Positions 1 through 7,713 of a DNA stretch of 64,000 nt are shown piece by piece. The DNA comes from Streptomyces sp. APSN-46.1. Lineage in GTDB: Bacteria; Actinomycetota; Actinomycetes; Streptomycetales; Streptomycetaceae. How positions within the stretch are numbered: the stretch's first letter is position 1; each line of letters begins with the position of its first letter. The notes under the pieces were generated by a model. The model did no database searches. It saw only the letters and a list, made by a program, of their open reading frames with translations, and was not told the origin of the DNA. The translations under genes were made by a program, and so were the position numbers. The DNA lies in assembly GCF_022815725.1 (NCBI RefSeq), contig NZ_JALGRF010000008.1, positions 186,001 through 250,000 of the forward strand, written 5' to 3'.

Positions 1-452
1 TGGACGTCACCAGCTGGCTCGGGATGACCGAGGGGGAGCGGGTGCTCGCCACTCCGCTCGCGGTCGTCTGCGGTCTGACGTACAACTTCCTGCCCTTCAT
101 GATCCTGCCCCTCTACACCTCCCTGGAGCGGATCGACACCCGCCTCCACGAGGCGGCCGGGGACCTGTACGCCCGCCCCGTCACGACCTTCCGGAAGGTG
201 ACCTTCCCGCTCTCGATGCCGGGTGTCGTCTCCGGGACCCTGCTCACCTTCATCCCCGCGAGCGGCGACTACGTCAACGCGGAGCTGCTCGGCTCCACGG
301 ACACCCGGATGATCGGCAACGTCATCCAGTCGCAGTACCTGCGGATCCTCGACTACCCGACGGCGGCCGCGTTGTCGTTCATCCTCATGGCCATCGTGCT
401 GATCATGGTCACCATCTACATCCGCCGAGCGGGGACGGAGGACCTGGTCTGA
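1..452 (+). CDS. potB: Spermidine/putrescine-type ABC transporter permease (PotB-like), 5' end missing
   Basis: Inner-membrane permease of a polyamine-type ABC importer. The reading frame is open from base 3, so the gene begins left of the window and only about 150 C-terminal residues are present. The EAA loop that docks on the ATPase is visible (EAAGDLYARP followed by PLSMPGVVSG), and hydrophobic membrane segments lie on both sides. The stop codon overlaps the ATG of the next permease (TGATG at 450-454), indicating translational coupling and a heterodimeric permease. Substrate is inferred from family resemblance and from the downstream oxidase and GABA genes. The ATPase and binding protein must lie outside the window. 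Confidence 0.88.
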   Translation, partial: DVTSWLGMTEGERVLATPLAVVCGLTYNFLPFMILPLYTSLERIDTRLHEAAGDLYARPVTTFRKVTFPLSMPGVVSGTLLTFIPASGDYVNAELLGSTDTRMIGNVIQSQYLRILDYPTAAALSFILMAIVLIMVTIYIRRAGTEDLV

Positions 453-1246
453 TGCGTTGGCTCCGGCACAATCTCGTCGTCATCTTCGGCCTCGGCACGC
501 TCGCGTACCTGATCCTGCCGAACGTCGTCGTCACCGTCTTCTCCTTCAACAACCCCACCGGGCGGTTCAACTACGCCTGGCAGGAGTTCTCGCTCGACGC
601 GTGGAAGGACCCCTGCGGGGTCGCCGACCTGTGCGGCTCCCTGTCCCTGTCGCTCCAGATCGCCCTGTGGGCCACCATCGGCGCGACCGTCCTCGGCACG
701 GCGATCGCCTTCGCGCTCGTCCGCTACCGGTTCCGGGCGCGCGGCGCTGTCAACTCGCTGATCTTCCTGCCCATGGCCATGCCCGAGATCGTGATGGCGG
801 CCTCGCTGCTCGCCCTCTTCCTCAACATGGGCATCCAGCTGGGCTTCTGGACGATCCTGATCGCCCACATCATGTTCTGCCTCAGCTTCGTCGTCGCCGC
901 CGTCAAGGCGCGCGTCCTGTCGATGGACCCGCGGCTGGAGGAAGCCGCCCGCGACCTCTACGCGGGCCCCGTGCAGACCTTCGTACGGGTCACCCTGCCG
1001 ATCGCGGCGCCCGGTATCGCGGCGGGTGCGCTGCTCTCCTTCGCGCTCTCGTTCGACGACTTCATCATCACCAACTTCAACTCGGGCAACACCGTCACCT
1101 TCCCCATGTTCGTGTGGGGATCGGCCCAGCGCGGTACGCCCGTGCAGATCAACGTCATCGGCACGGCGATGTTCGTCATCGCGGTGCTGGTGGTCCTCGT
1201 CGGCCAGATGGTCGGCAGCCGCCGCAAGAACGCACAACGCAAGTAA
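452..1246 (+). CDS. potC: Spermidine/putrescine-type ABC transporter permease (PotC-like)
   Basis: A 264-residue membrane permease, the usual length for PotC. It has an N-terminal membrane anchor (residues 8-32), several further hydrophobic segments and a canonical EAA loop at about 164-188 (EEAARDLYAG, then PIAAPG). The start is fixed by the 1-base overlap with the stop of the upstream permease. With PotB it should form the channel of a polyamine importer. A flavin-dependent oxidase follows within 40 bases, probably in the same operon, so import and first oxidation appear coupled. Putrescine versus another polyamine cannot be told from sequence. Confidence 0.9.
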   Translation: MRWLRHNLVVIFGLGTLAYLILPNVVVTVFSFNNPTGRFNYAWQEFSLDAWKDPCGVADLCGSLSLSLQIALWATIGATVLGTAIAFALVRYRFRARGAVNSLIFLPMAMPEIVMAASLLALFLNMGIQLGFWTILIAHIMFCLSFVVAAVKARVLSMDPRLEEAARDLYAGPVQTFVRVTLPIAAPGIAAGALLSFALSFDDFIITNFNSGNTVTFPMFVWGSAQRGTPVQINVIGTAMFVIAVLVVLVGQMVGSRRKNAQRK

Positions 1247-1281
1247 CAAGTAACAAGTAACTCTGTAGGGAGTTGGAAGCC

Positions 1282-2700
1282 ATGGCCCCAGTCGCCATGC
1301 GAAGCGTTGCTCAATCCCTTTCCGAAGCACTGCCGGTGTCGTACTGGCTGGACGACCCCGGCAAGCCCGCCGCGCAGCCGGCGCTGACCTCTGACGAGGC
1401 CTGCGACCTGCTCGTCATCGGCGGCGGGTACAGCGGGCTGTGGACCGCGCTGATCGCCAAGGAGCGCGATCCCGCGAGGGACGTCGTACTGATCGAGAGC
1501 AAGGAGGCGGGCTGGGCCGCCTCCGGCCGCAACGGGGGCTTCTGCGCCGCCTCCCTCACGCACGGCCTCGCCAACGGCGTGGCCCGCTGGCCCGGCGAGC
1601 TCGCCAAGCTGGAGGAGCTGGGCGCCCGCAACCTCGACGAGATCGAGGCGGCCATCGCCCGCTACGGAATCGACTGCGACTTCGAGCGGACCGGTGAGAT
1701 CGACGTCGCCACCGAGCCCCACCAGGTGGAGGAGCTCCGCGAACTGTACGAGGAGGCCGAGAAGCTGGGCCTGGCGGGCGGCTCGCGGTGGCTGGACCGC
1801 GACGAGCTGCGCGCCGAGGTCGATTCTCCGACCTTCCTCGCGGGCCTGTGGGACACCGACGGCGTCGCCATGCTCAATCCCGCCAAGCTCGCCTGGGGCC
1901 TGAAGCGGGCGTGCCTGTCGCTGGGCGTGCGGATCTACGAGAACACCCGCGGGCTGTCCCTCGCCGCCTCGGGCGCCGGGATGGCCGTACGCACCCCGTA
2001 CGGGCGGATCTTCGCCCGCCGGGTGGCGCTGGGGACGAACATCTTCCCGTCCCTGGTCAAGCGGATCCGCCCGTTCACGGTCCCGGTGTACGACTACGCG
2101 CTGATGACGGAGCCGCTGACCGCCGGCCAGCTGAAGGCCATCGGCTGGCGCAACCGCCAGGGCCTCGGCGACAGCGCCAACCAGTTCCACTACTTCCGCA
2201 TCACCCCGGAGAACCGCATCCTGTGGGGCGGCTACGACGCCGTCTACCCCTACCGCGGCAAGCTGGACTCCGAGTACGACCACCGCCCCGAGACCTATCT
2301 GAAGCTCGCCCAGCACTTCCTGACCGCCTTCCCGCAGCTGGAGGGCATCAAGTTCAGCCACGCCTGGGGCGGCGCCATCGACACCTGCTCGCGCTTCTCC
2401 GCGTTCTTCGGCACCGCGCACGGCGGCAAGGTGGCCTACGCGGCCGGCTACACGGGGCTCGGCGTCGGCGCCACCCGCTTCGGGGCCGATGTCATGCTGG
2501 ACCTGCTGGACGGAGCGCGCACCGAGCGCACCGAGCTGGAGATGGTCAGGTCCAAGCCGATGCCGTTCCCGCCCGAGCCGTTCGCCTGGACCGGGATCAC
2601 GCTGACCAAATGGTCGCTGGCCCGCGCCGACGCCCGCGGCGGCCGCCGGAACCTGTGGCTGAGGGCGCTGGACCGGTTCGGCCTCGGCTTCGACAGCTGA
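1282..2700 (+). CDS. FAD-dependent amine oxidase of the DAO family (gamma-glutamylputrescine-oxidase-like)
   Basis: Soluble flavoprotein of 472 residues. A Rossmann FAD-binding signature lies at about residues 44-57 (LVIGGGYSGLWTAL), with a following ESKEAGWAASGRNGGF stretch typical of the DAO/PuuB group, and a late GYTGLGVGATRFGADV segment typical of the C-terminal FAD contact. The ATG at 1282 is chosen because AGGGAG lies 9 bases upstream; an in-frame TTG at 1273 sits against that site and is less likely. The gene lies directly behind the polyamine permeases, so oxidation of a polyamine or gamma-glutamylated polyamine on the way to GABA is the likely role. The exact substrate is inferred. 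Confidence 0.82.
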   Translation: MAPVAMRSVAQSLSEALPVSYWLDDPGKPAAQPALTSDEACDLLVIGGGYSGLWTALIAKERDPARDVVLIESKEAGWAASGRNGGFCAASLTHGLANGVARWPGELAKLEELGARNLDEIEAAIARYGIDCDFERTGEIDVATEPHQVEELRELYEEAEKLGLAGGSRWLDRDELRAEVDSPTFLAGLWDTDGVAMLNPAKLAWGLKRACLSLGVRIYENTRGLSLAASGAGMAVRTPYGRIFARRVALGTNIFPSLVKRIRPFTVPVYDYALMTEPLTAGQLKAIGWRNRQGLGDSANQFHYFRITPENRILWGGYDAVYPYRGKLDSEYDHRPETYLKLAQHFLTAFPQLEGIKFSHAWGGAIDTCSRFSAFFGTAHGGKVAYAAGYTGLGVGATRFGADVMLDLLDGARTERTELEMVRSKPMPFPPEPFAWTGITLTKWSLARADARGGRRNLWLRALDRFGLGFDS

Positions 2701-2854
2701 GCCTCCGGCCTGCTGCGCGCCCCGGCGCGCTCCGCCGCCCGTGCCGTGACCCGGTTTACCACCACGGGGTGGCGCAACCCGCGTCATAGCCGCGCCCGGC
2801 GCCGCTCTTCCCTGGTGAGAACCTCACCGAGTCACAGGGAACGGAGGCCGGGCG

Positions 2855-3319
2855 ATGACGACCCCGGGGGCCAAAACGGCGGTGGAGTGGCTGGTTTCGG
2901 CGGCGCCGGATCCCGAAGCCTGCCGGTGGGCGTGGGAGCGCAACCCCCTCGGGGTCGCCCTCCTGCCCGCCGGGCGGCACTGGGACGTGCTGATCCTGCC
3001 GGGGGTGCTGGGGCAGACCACCCTCGACGTGCTGACCCTGCTCCTCGACCCGCCCGGCCCGGTGCTCGCCGATTTCGGTACCACCCGGCTGGGCTTCTTC
3101 GTGCCCGCCGGCACGGCGTCCCGCTGGCTCGGTACGGGCGTACGGGGCGCCGGGCGCGGGACCTGGATCGTGGTCCCGTATCCCGGCCGGGCCACGGGCG
3201 GGGTGCGCTGGCTGGTGGTCCCGGACGGCCGGGGGACGCTCACCGACCCGGCCGTGCTGGAGCTCGCGATGCACGAGGCCGCGGCGCGGGTGGCGGCCGA
3301 GGACCGCGGGAAGTCTTGA
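2855..3319 (+). CDS. Hypothetical protein, Streptomyces type
   Basis: A 154-residue soluble protein with no signal peptide or clear membrane segment. The motif GVALLPAGRHWDVLILPG resembles part of the N-terminal domain of actinobacterial bifunctional primase/polymerase-like proteins, but the catalytic parts of such enzymes are not visible, so no function is assigned. ACGGAGG precedes the ATG by about 8 bases. Its TGA stop overlaps the TTGACA box of the chitinase promoter, so the two genes are packed but probably transcribed separately. Confidence 0.72.
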   Translation: MTTPGAKTAVEWLVSAAPDPEACRWAWERNPLGVALLPAGRHWDVLILPGVLGQTTLDVLTLLLDPPGPVLADFGTTRLGFFVPAGTASRWLGTGVRGAGRGTWIVVPYPGRATGGVRWLVVPDGRGTLTDPAVLELAMHEAAARVAAEDRGKS

Positions 3320-3344
3320 CAAGGGCATTGGTCTGGACCATCTT
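3316..3344 (+). promoter_or_regulatory. Chitinase promoter with a DasR-type operator between its boxes
   Basis: TTGACA at 3316-3321 and CATCTT at 3339-3344 are 17 bases apart. Between them lies ATTGGTCTGGACCATC (3327-3342), which matches the DasR-responsive element consensus (ACTGGTCTAGACCAGT) at the TGGTCT and GACCA core with one central substitution. Streptomyces chitinase promoters commonly carry such sites. The placement predicts that a bound GntR-family repressor blocks polymerase until glucosamine-6-phosphate accumulates. The site is seen directly; DasR binding is inferred. Confidence 0.75.
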
Positions 3345-3405
3345 GGGCGCCGCCGCGCGTTCCGGCGCGGCCTGACTCCATCCCCCCCACGCGCCGGAGG
3401 CAGTT

Positions 3406-5211
3406 GTGCGCAGACCCCTGCCCCTCCTCACGGCCGCCGCCCTCGCGGTGGCCGCCTTCCTCGCCGCGGGCCCGCCGGCCGCGGCGGCCGACGCGGACCT
3501 CGCACGCAATGGAGGCTTCGAAGCGGGACTCGACGGCTGGAGCTGCTCGGCCGGCAGCGGAGCCGTCGTCACCACCCCCGTCCACGGCGGGAGTTCCGCC
3601 CTCAAGGCCACCCCTGCGGGCCAGGACAACGCCCGCTGCGCCCAGACCGTCACCGTCAAGCCGGACTCCACGTACACCCTCGGCGCCTGGGTGCAGGGGG
3701 CGTACGTCTACCTGGGCGCGAGCGGGACCGGCACCACCGACGTGTCCACCTGGACGCAGACTCCCGGCGCCTGGAAGCAACTGAACACGAGCTTCCGTAC
3801 GGGCGCGTCCACCACCTCCGTGACGATCTACACGCACGGCTGGTACGGGCAGCCGGCGCACCTCACGGACGACGTCACCCTCGTCGGCCCGGACCCCGGC
3901 CAGACCCAGCCCCAGCCTCCGGCCGCCCCCACCGGCCTGACCGCGTCCGGCGCCACCGCGAGCAGCGTCAACCTCGCCTGGGCGGCCGCCGCGGGCGCCA
4001 CCTCGTACAGGGTCCACCGGGACGGCGCCGCGCCCCTGACCGTCACCGGCACCTCGGCGACGGTCACCGGCCTCGCCGCGTCCGCGACGTACGCCTTCCA
4101 GGTCAGCGCGGTGAACGCGGCCGGCGAGTCCCCCAAGAGCGCCGCCGTGTCCGCGACCACGACGAGCGGCGGCGGCGATCCGGGCAACCCCGGTCTCCCG
4201 GCCCACGCCCTGGTCGGCTACCTGCACGCGAGCTTCGCCAACGGCTCGGGCTACGTGCGCATGGCCGACGTCCCCGCCTCCTGGGACGTCATCAACCTCG
4301 CCTTCGGCGAGCCGACGTCGGTGACCTCGGGCGACATCCGCTTCTCGCTCTGCCCGGCGAGTGAGTGCCCGAACGTGGAAACCCCGGCCGAGTTCAAGGC
4401 GGCCGTCAAGGCCAAGCAGGCGGCGGGCAAGAAGGTGCTGATCTCGATCGGCGGCCAGAACGGCCAGGTGCAGCTCGCCACGACGGCCGCCCGCGACACC
4501 TTCGTCTCCTCCGTCAGCAAGATCATCGACGAGTACGGGCTGGACGGCCTCGACATCGACTTCGAGGGCCACTCCCTCTCCCTCGCGACGGGCGACACCG
4601 ACTTCCGCGCCCCCACCACCCCGGTGATCGTCAACCTGATCTCCGCCGTCAAGACGCTGAAGGCCAAGTACGGGCCGGACTTCGTCCTGACCATGGCCCC
4701 GGAGACCTTCTTCGTCCAGCTCGGATACCAGTACTACGGCTCCGGCCCCTGGGGCGGCCAGGACCCGCGCGCCGGCGCCTACCTGCCGGTCATCCACGCC
4801 CTGCGCGACGATCTCACCCTGCTCCACGTCCAGGACTACAACTCGGGCTCGATCATGGGCCTGGACAACCAGTACCACTCCATGGGCGGCGCGGACTTCC
4901 ACATCGCCATGACCGACATGCTGCTCACCGGCTTCCCTGTCGCGGGCAACACGGCGCGCGTCTTTCCGCCCCTGCGCCCGGAGCAGGTGGCGATCGGCCT
5001 CCCGGCCACGACCAACGCCGGCAACGGCCACACCCCGCCGGCGGAGGTCAACAAGGCGCTGGACTGCCTGACGAAGAAGACGAGCTGCGGTACCTACCAG
5101 ACCCACGGCACCTGGCCCGCGCTGCGCGGCCTGATGACCTGGTCGGTCAACTGGGACCGCTTCGGCGGCTGGGAGTTCAGCCGGAACTTCGACGCCTACT
5201 TCGGCGGCTGA
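3406..5211 (+). CDS. Secreted chitinase, glycoside hydrolase family 18
   Basis: A 601-residue exported endochitinase. A Sec-type signal peptide covers about residues 1-28 (MRRPLP, a hydrophobic core, then an Ala-rich cleavage region). Residues 30-165 look like a carbohydrate-binding beta-sandwich module (NGGFEAGLDGWSC), 170-255 is a fibronectin type III domain, and 263-601 is the GH18 barrel. The catalytic signature DGLDIDFE is at residues 380-387 with the proton donor Glu387, and the SxGG strand (VLISIGGQ) is present. GTG at 3406 has CGGAGG upstream. It should hydrolyse chitin outside the cell. Expression is probably controlled through the DasR-like site just upstream. Confidence 0.93.
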   Translation: MRRPLPLLTAAALAVAAFLAAGPPAAAADADLARNGGFEAGLDGWSCSAGSGAVVTTPVHGGSSALKATPAGQDNARCAQTVTVKPDSTYTLGAWVQGAYVYLGASGTGTTDVSTWTQTPGAWKQLNTSFRTGASTTSVTIYTHGWYGQPAHLTDDVTLVGPDPGQTQPQPPAAPTGLTASGATASSVNLAWAAAAGATSYRVHRDGAAPLTVTGTSATVTGLAASATYAFQVSAVNAAGESPKSAAVSATTTSGGGDPGNPGLPAHALVGYLHASFANGSGYVRMADVPASWDVINLAFGEPTSVTSGDIRFSLCPASECPNVETPAEFKAAVKAKQAAGKKVLISIGGQNGQVQLATTAARDTFVSSVSKIIDEYGLDGLDIDFEGHSLSLATGDTDFRAPTTPVIVNLISAVKTLKAKYGPDFVLTMAPETFFVQLGYQYYGSGPWGGQDPRAGAYLPVIHALRDDLTLLHVQDYNSGSIMGLDNQYHSMGGADFHIAMTDMLLTGFPVAGNTARVFPPLRPEQVAIGLPATTNAGNGHTPPAEVNKALDCLTKKTSCGTYQTHGTWPALRGLMTWSVNWDRFGGWEFSRNFDAYFGG

Positions 5212-5984
5212 CCCGCCATCAGGGCGGTCCGTGCGGCTCGGCGGACGGTCAGTAGCAGGGGTACGCACAGGAAGCAGCTGGCCAGGACGTCCAGGGGCCA
5301 GTGGAACCCGCGCAGGATCAGGCCGGCGGCCGTGGCGCCCGTGAGGACCAGCGCGACGGCCGGTGGCCAGCCGCGGCGGGTGTACGGGCGGATCAGCAGG
5401 GCCGCGCCGATGTACGCGACCGCCGCGGTGGCCGTGTGGCCGGACGGGTAGTAGCCGGCGGCCCAGGGCTCCAGCGGGCCCGGGCGGGCGGTCCACTCCT
5501 TGAGCGGAATGATCAGGGCCGGGACCAGGACCATGGCCAGGGCCGCGGACAGGGCGCCGAGGCGGTTGCCGCGCCGGGCGGCGTACGCCGCCGCGAGGGC
5601 CAGGACCGGGACGGCGACCGGGATGTTGCCGAGATCGGCGAGCCGCTCGGTGACCGCGTCGGGCACCGAGCGGACCAGGGCGCGGCTCAGGCGCTCGTCC
5701 AGGACGAGGAGCGGGCCCGAGACCAGGACCTGCCAGGTCGTCAGCGCGAGTCCCAGCAGCGAGAGAACGAGAAGGAGGGGGAGGAGAATGGCCGGCCGTC
5801 CCGGAACAGGGGGGATGGTTCCGAGACGGCCGCCCGGATCGTGTTGCCGTACGCCCCGGGGGGTTTGGGGTGGACGGCCGTCCGATCGGAGAGGAGTGTG
5901 CGCGAACGCATGCCCGGTACGGCGCTGGGGAAGCCCGGTATCGGGATCGTCCCCGGTTGCCCGGGGACGGGCTGTCTCACTCAT
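5196..5984 (-). CDS. PAP2-family membrane phosphatase
   Basis: Membrane lipid-phosphatase-like protein of about 262 residues. All three PAP2 signature motifs are visible in order: KEWTARPGP, PSGHTATA and RGFHWPLDV, supplying the Lys/Arg, Ser-His and Arg-His-Asp catalytic residues. Hydrophobic segments between them fit a multi-pass protein with the active site facing outward. Its end overlaps the chitinase end by 16 bases tail to tail. The start is uncertain: the ATG at 5984 is used, but no strong ribosome-binding site precedes it, and the first 60 residues are charged and poorly conserved in appearance. The substrate (undecaprenyl pyrophosphate or phosphatidate) cannot be decided. Confidence 0.8.
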   Translation of the reverse strand: MSETARPRATGDDPDTGLPQRRTGHAFAHTPLRSDGRPPQTPRGVRQHDPGGRLGTIPPVPGRPAILLPLLLVLSLLGLALTTWQVLVSGPLLVLDERLSRALVRSVPDAVTERLADLGNIPVAVPVLALAAAYAARRGNRLGALSAALAMVLVPALIIPLKEWTARPGPLEPWAAGYYPSGHTATAAVAYIGAALLIRPYTRRGWPPAVALVLTGATAAGLILRGFHWPLDVLASCFLCVPLLLTVRRAARTALMAGQPPK

Positions 5985-6129
5985 CTGCAGAAACCGTACG
6001 CCAGCGGAAGGGGGACCGGCAGCAGGAACGCGCTCCCGCCATCGGCCCCCCACACCTTCTTCACAGTGCCCGACCGTTACCGGCGGTATGGATGGGTCAC
6101 CGTGTTCGGGCGTTCGCTCAGACGGCCGC

Positions 6130-7476
6130 TCAGATGGCCGTTCCGATGGCCGCGAACGCGGCCTCGATGAGGTCCAGGCCCTCGTTCAGCAGGTCCTCGC
6201 CGATGACGATCGGCGGGAGGAAGCGGAGCACGTTGCCGTAGGTGCCGCAGGTGAGGACGAGCAGGCCCTCGGCGTGGCAGGCCTTGGCGAGCGCGCCGGC
6301 CGCCTCCGGGAACGGGGTCTTGGAGACGGGGTCCTTGACGAGCTCGATCGCGATCATGGCGCCGCGGCCGCGGATGTCGCCGATGATCTCGTACTTCTCC
6401 TGCATGGCCGTCAGGCGGGCCTTCATGACCGACTCGATCTTCTTCGCGGCGGCGTTGAGGTCGAGCTCCTTCATGGTCTCGATGGAGCCGAGCGCACCGG
6501 CGCAGGCCACCGGGTTGCCGCCGTAGGTGCCGCCCAGGCCGCCCGCGTGCGCGGCGTCCATGATCTCGGCGCGGCCGGTCACGGCGGCGAGGGGCAGACC
6601 GCCCGCGATGCCCTTGGCGGTGGTGATCAGGTCGGGGACGATGCCCTCGTCCTCGCACGCGAACCACTGGCCGGTGCGGCAGAAGCCGGACTGGATCTCG
6701 TCCGCGACGAAGACGATGCCGTTGTCGTTGGCGAACTTCACGAGGGCCGGCAGGAAGCCCTTGGCCGGCTCGATGAAGCCGCCCTCACCGAGGACCGGCT
6801 CGATGATGATCGCGGCGACGTTGTCGGCGCCGATCTGCTTGGTGATCTGGTCGATCGCCTGGGCGGCGGCCTCGGGGCCGCAGTTCTCGGCGCCGGTGGG
6901 CCAGCGGTAGCCGTAGGCGACCGGGACGCGGTAGACCTCGGGGGCGAACGGACCGAAGCCGTTCTTGTACGGCATGTTCTTCGAGGTCAGAGCCATCGTC
7001 AGGTTCGTACGGCCGTGGTAGCCGTGGTCGAAGACGACGACAGCCTGGCGCTTGGTGTACGCACGGGCGATCTTGACGGCGTTCTCGACCGCCTCGGCAC
7101 CGGAGTTGAACAGCGCCGACTTCTTGGCGTGGTTACCCGGCGTCAGTTCGGCGAGGGCCTCGCAGACCTCGACGTACCCCTCGTAGGGCGTGACCATGAA
7201 ACAGGTGTGGGTGAAGTCCGCGAGCTGGGCGGAGGCGCGGCGCACGACGGCCTCGGCGGAGGCGCCGACGGAGGTCACGGCGATGCCGGAACCGAAGTCG
7301 ATGAGGCGGTTGCCGTCGACGTCCTCGATGATGCCGCCGCCCGCGCGGGCCGTGAACACGGGGAGGACGGAGCCCACGCCGCCGGCGACCGTCTCAAGAC
7401 GGCGGGCCTGCAGCTCCTGCGACTTGGGGCCGGGGATCGCGGTGACGATGCGGCGCTCCTGCGGGACAGCGGTCAT
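6130..7476 (-). CDS. gabT: 4-aminobutyrate aminotransferase
   Basis: PLP-dependent class III aminotransferase of 448 residues that should transfer the amino group of GABA to 2-oxoglutarate, giving succinate semialdehyde. The family signature FVADEIQSGFCRTG is followed by the PLP lysine in TTAKGIAGG (about Lys288), and the GAEAVENAVKIAR phosphate-binding stretch is present. The ATG at 7476 is chosen because AGGAG sits 8 bases upstream; the frame is open further upstream but without a start signal. The product would feed the aldehyde dehydrogenase at 11971, and a PucR regulator lies between them. The 237-base divergent spacer to the next gene holds the promoters. Confidence 0.93.
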   Translation of the reverse strand: MTAVPQERRIVTAIPGPKSQELQARRLETVAGGVGSVLPVFTARAGGGIIEDVDGNRLIDFGSGIAVTSVGASAEAVVRRASAQLADFTHTCFMVTPYEGYVEVCEALAELTPGNHAKKSALFNSGAEAVENAVKIARAYTKRQAVVVFDHGYHGRTNLTMALTSKNMPYKNGFGPFAPEVYRVPVAYGYRWPTGAENCGPEAAAQAIDQITKQIGADNVAAIIIEPVLGEGGFIEPAKGFLPALVKFANDNGIVFVADEIQSGFCRTGQWFACEDEGIVPDLITTAKGIAGGLPLAAVTGRAEIMDAAHAGGLGGTYGGNPVACAGALGSIETMKELDLNAAAKKIESVMKARLTAMQEKYEIIGDIRGRGAMIAIELVKDPVSKTPFPEAAGALAKACHAEGLLVLTCGTYGNVLRFLPPIVIGEDLLNEGLDLIEAAFAAIGTAI

Positions 7477-7713
7477 AGAGGGCTCCTGGGGTGTTTTCGG
7501 ACGCACTTGTGTCTTTGTCCGCAGGCTAGGCCCGGGGGAGGGAGTACTGCATGCTCCGTTCGGGAGTGGTGCCCGCGTGTCCTTGTCCGTGGCGGCCATA
7601 GGAGTGGTCGGACGTGTGTCGTGTGGACAGTGCCCCGGTACGCGCCCGTGGGCTGCGCCGGGCAACTACATTGAGCGCCGCAGGGCATGGCACGGGTAGG
7701 GGGCAGGGGTTTC

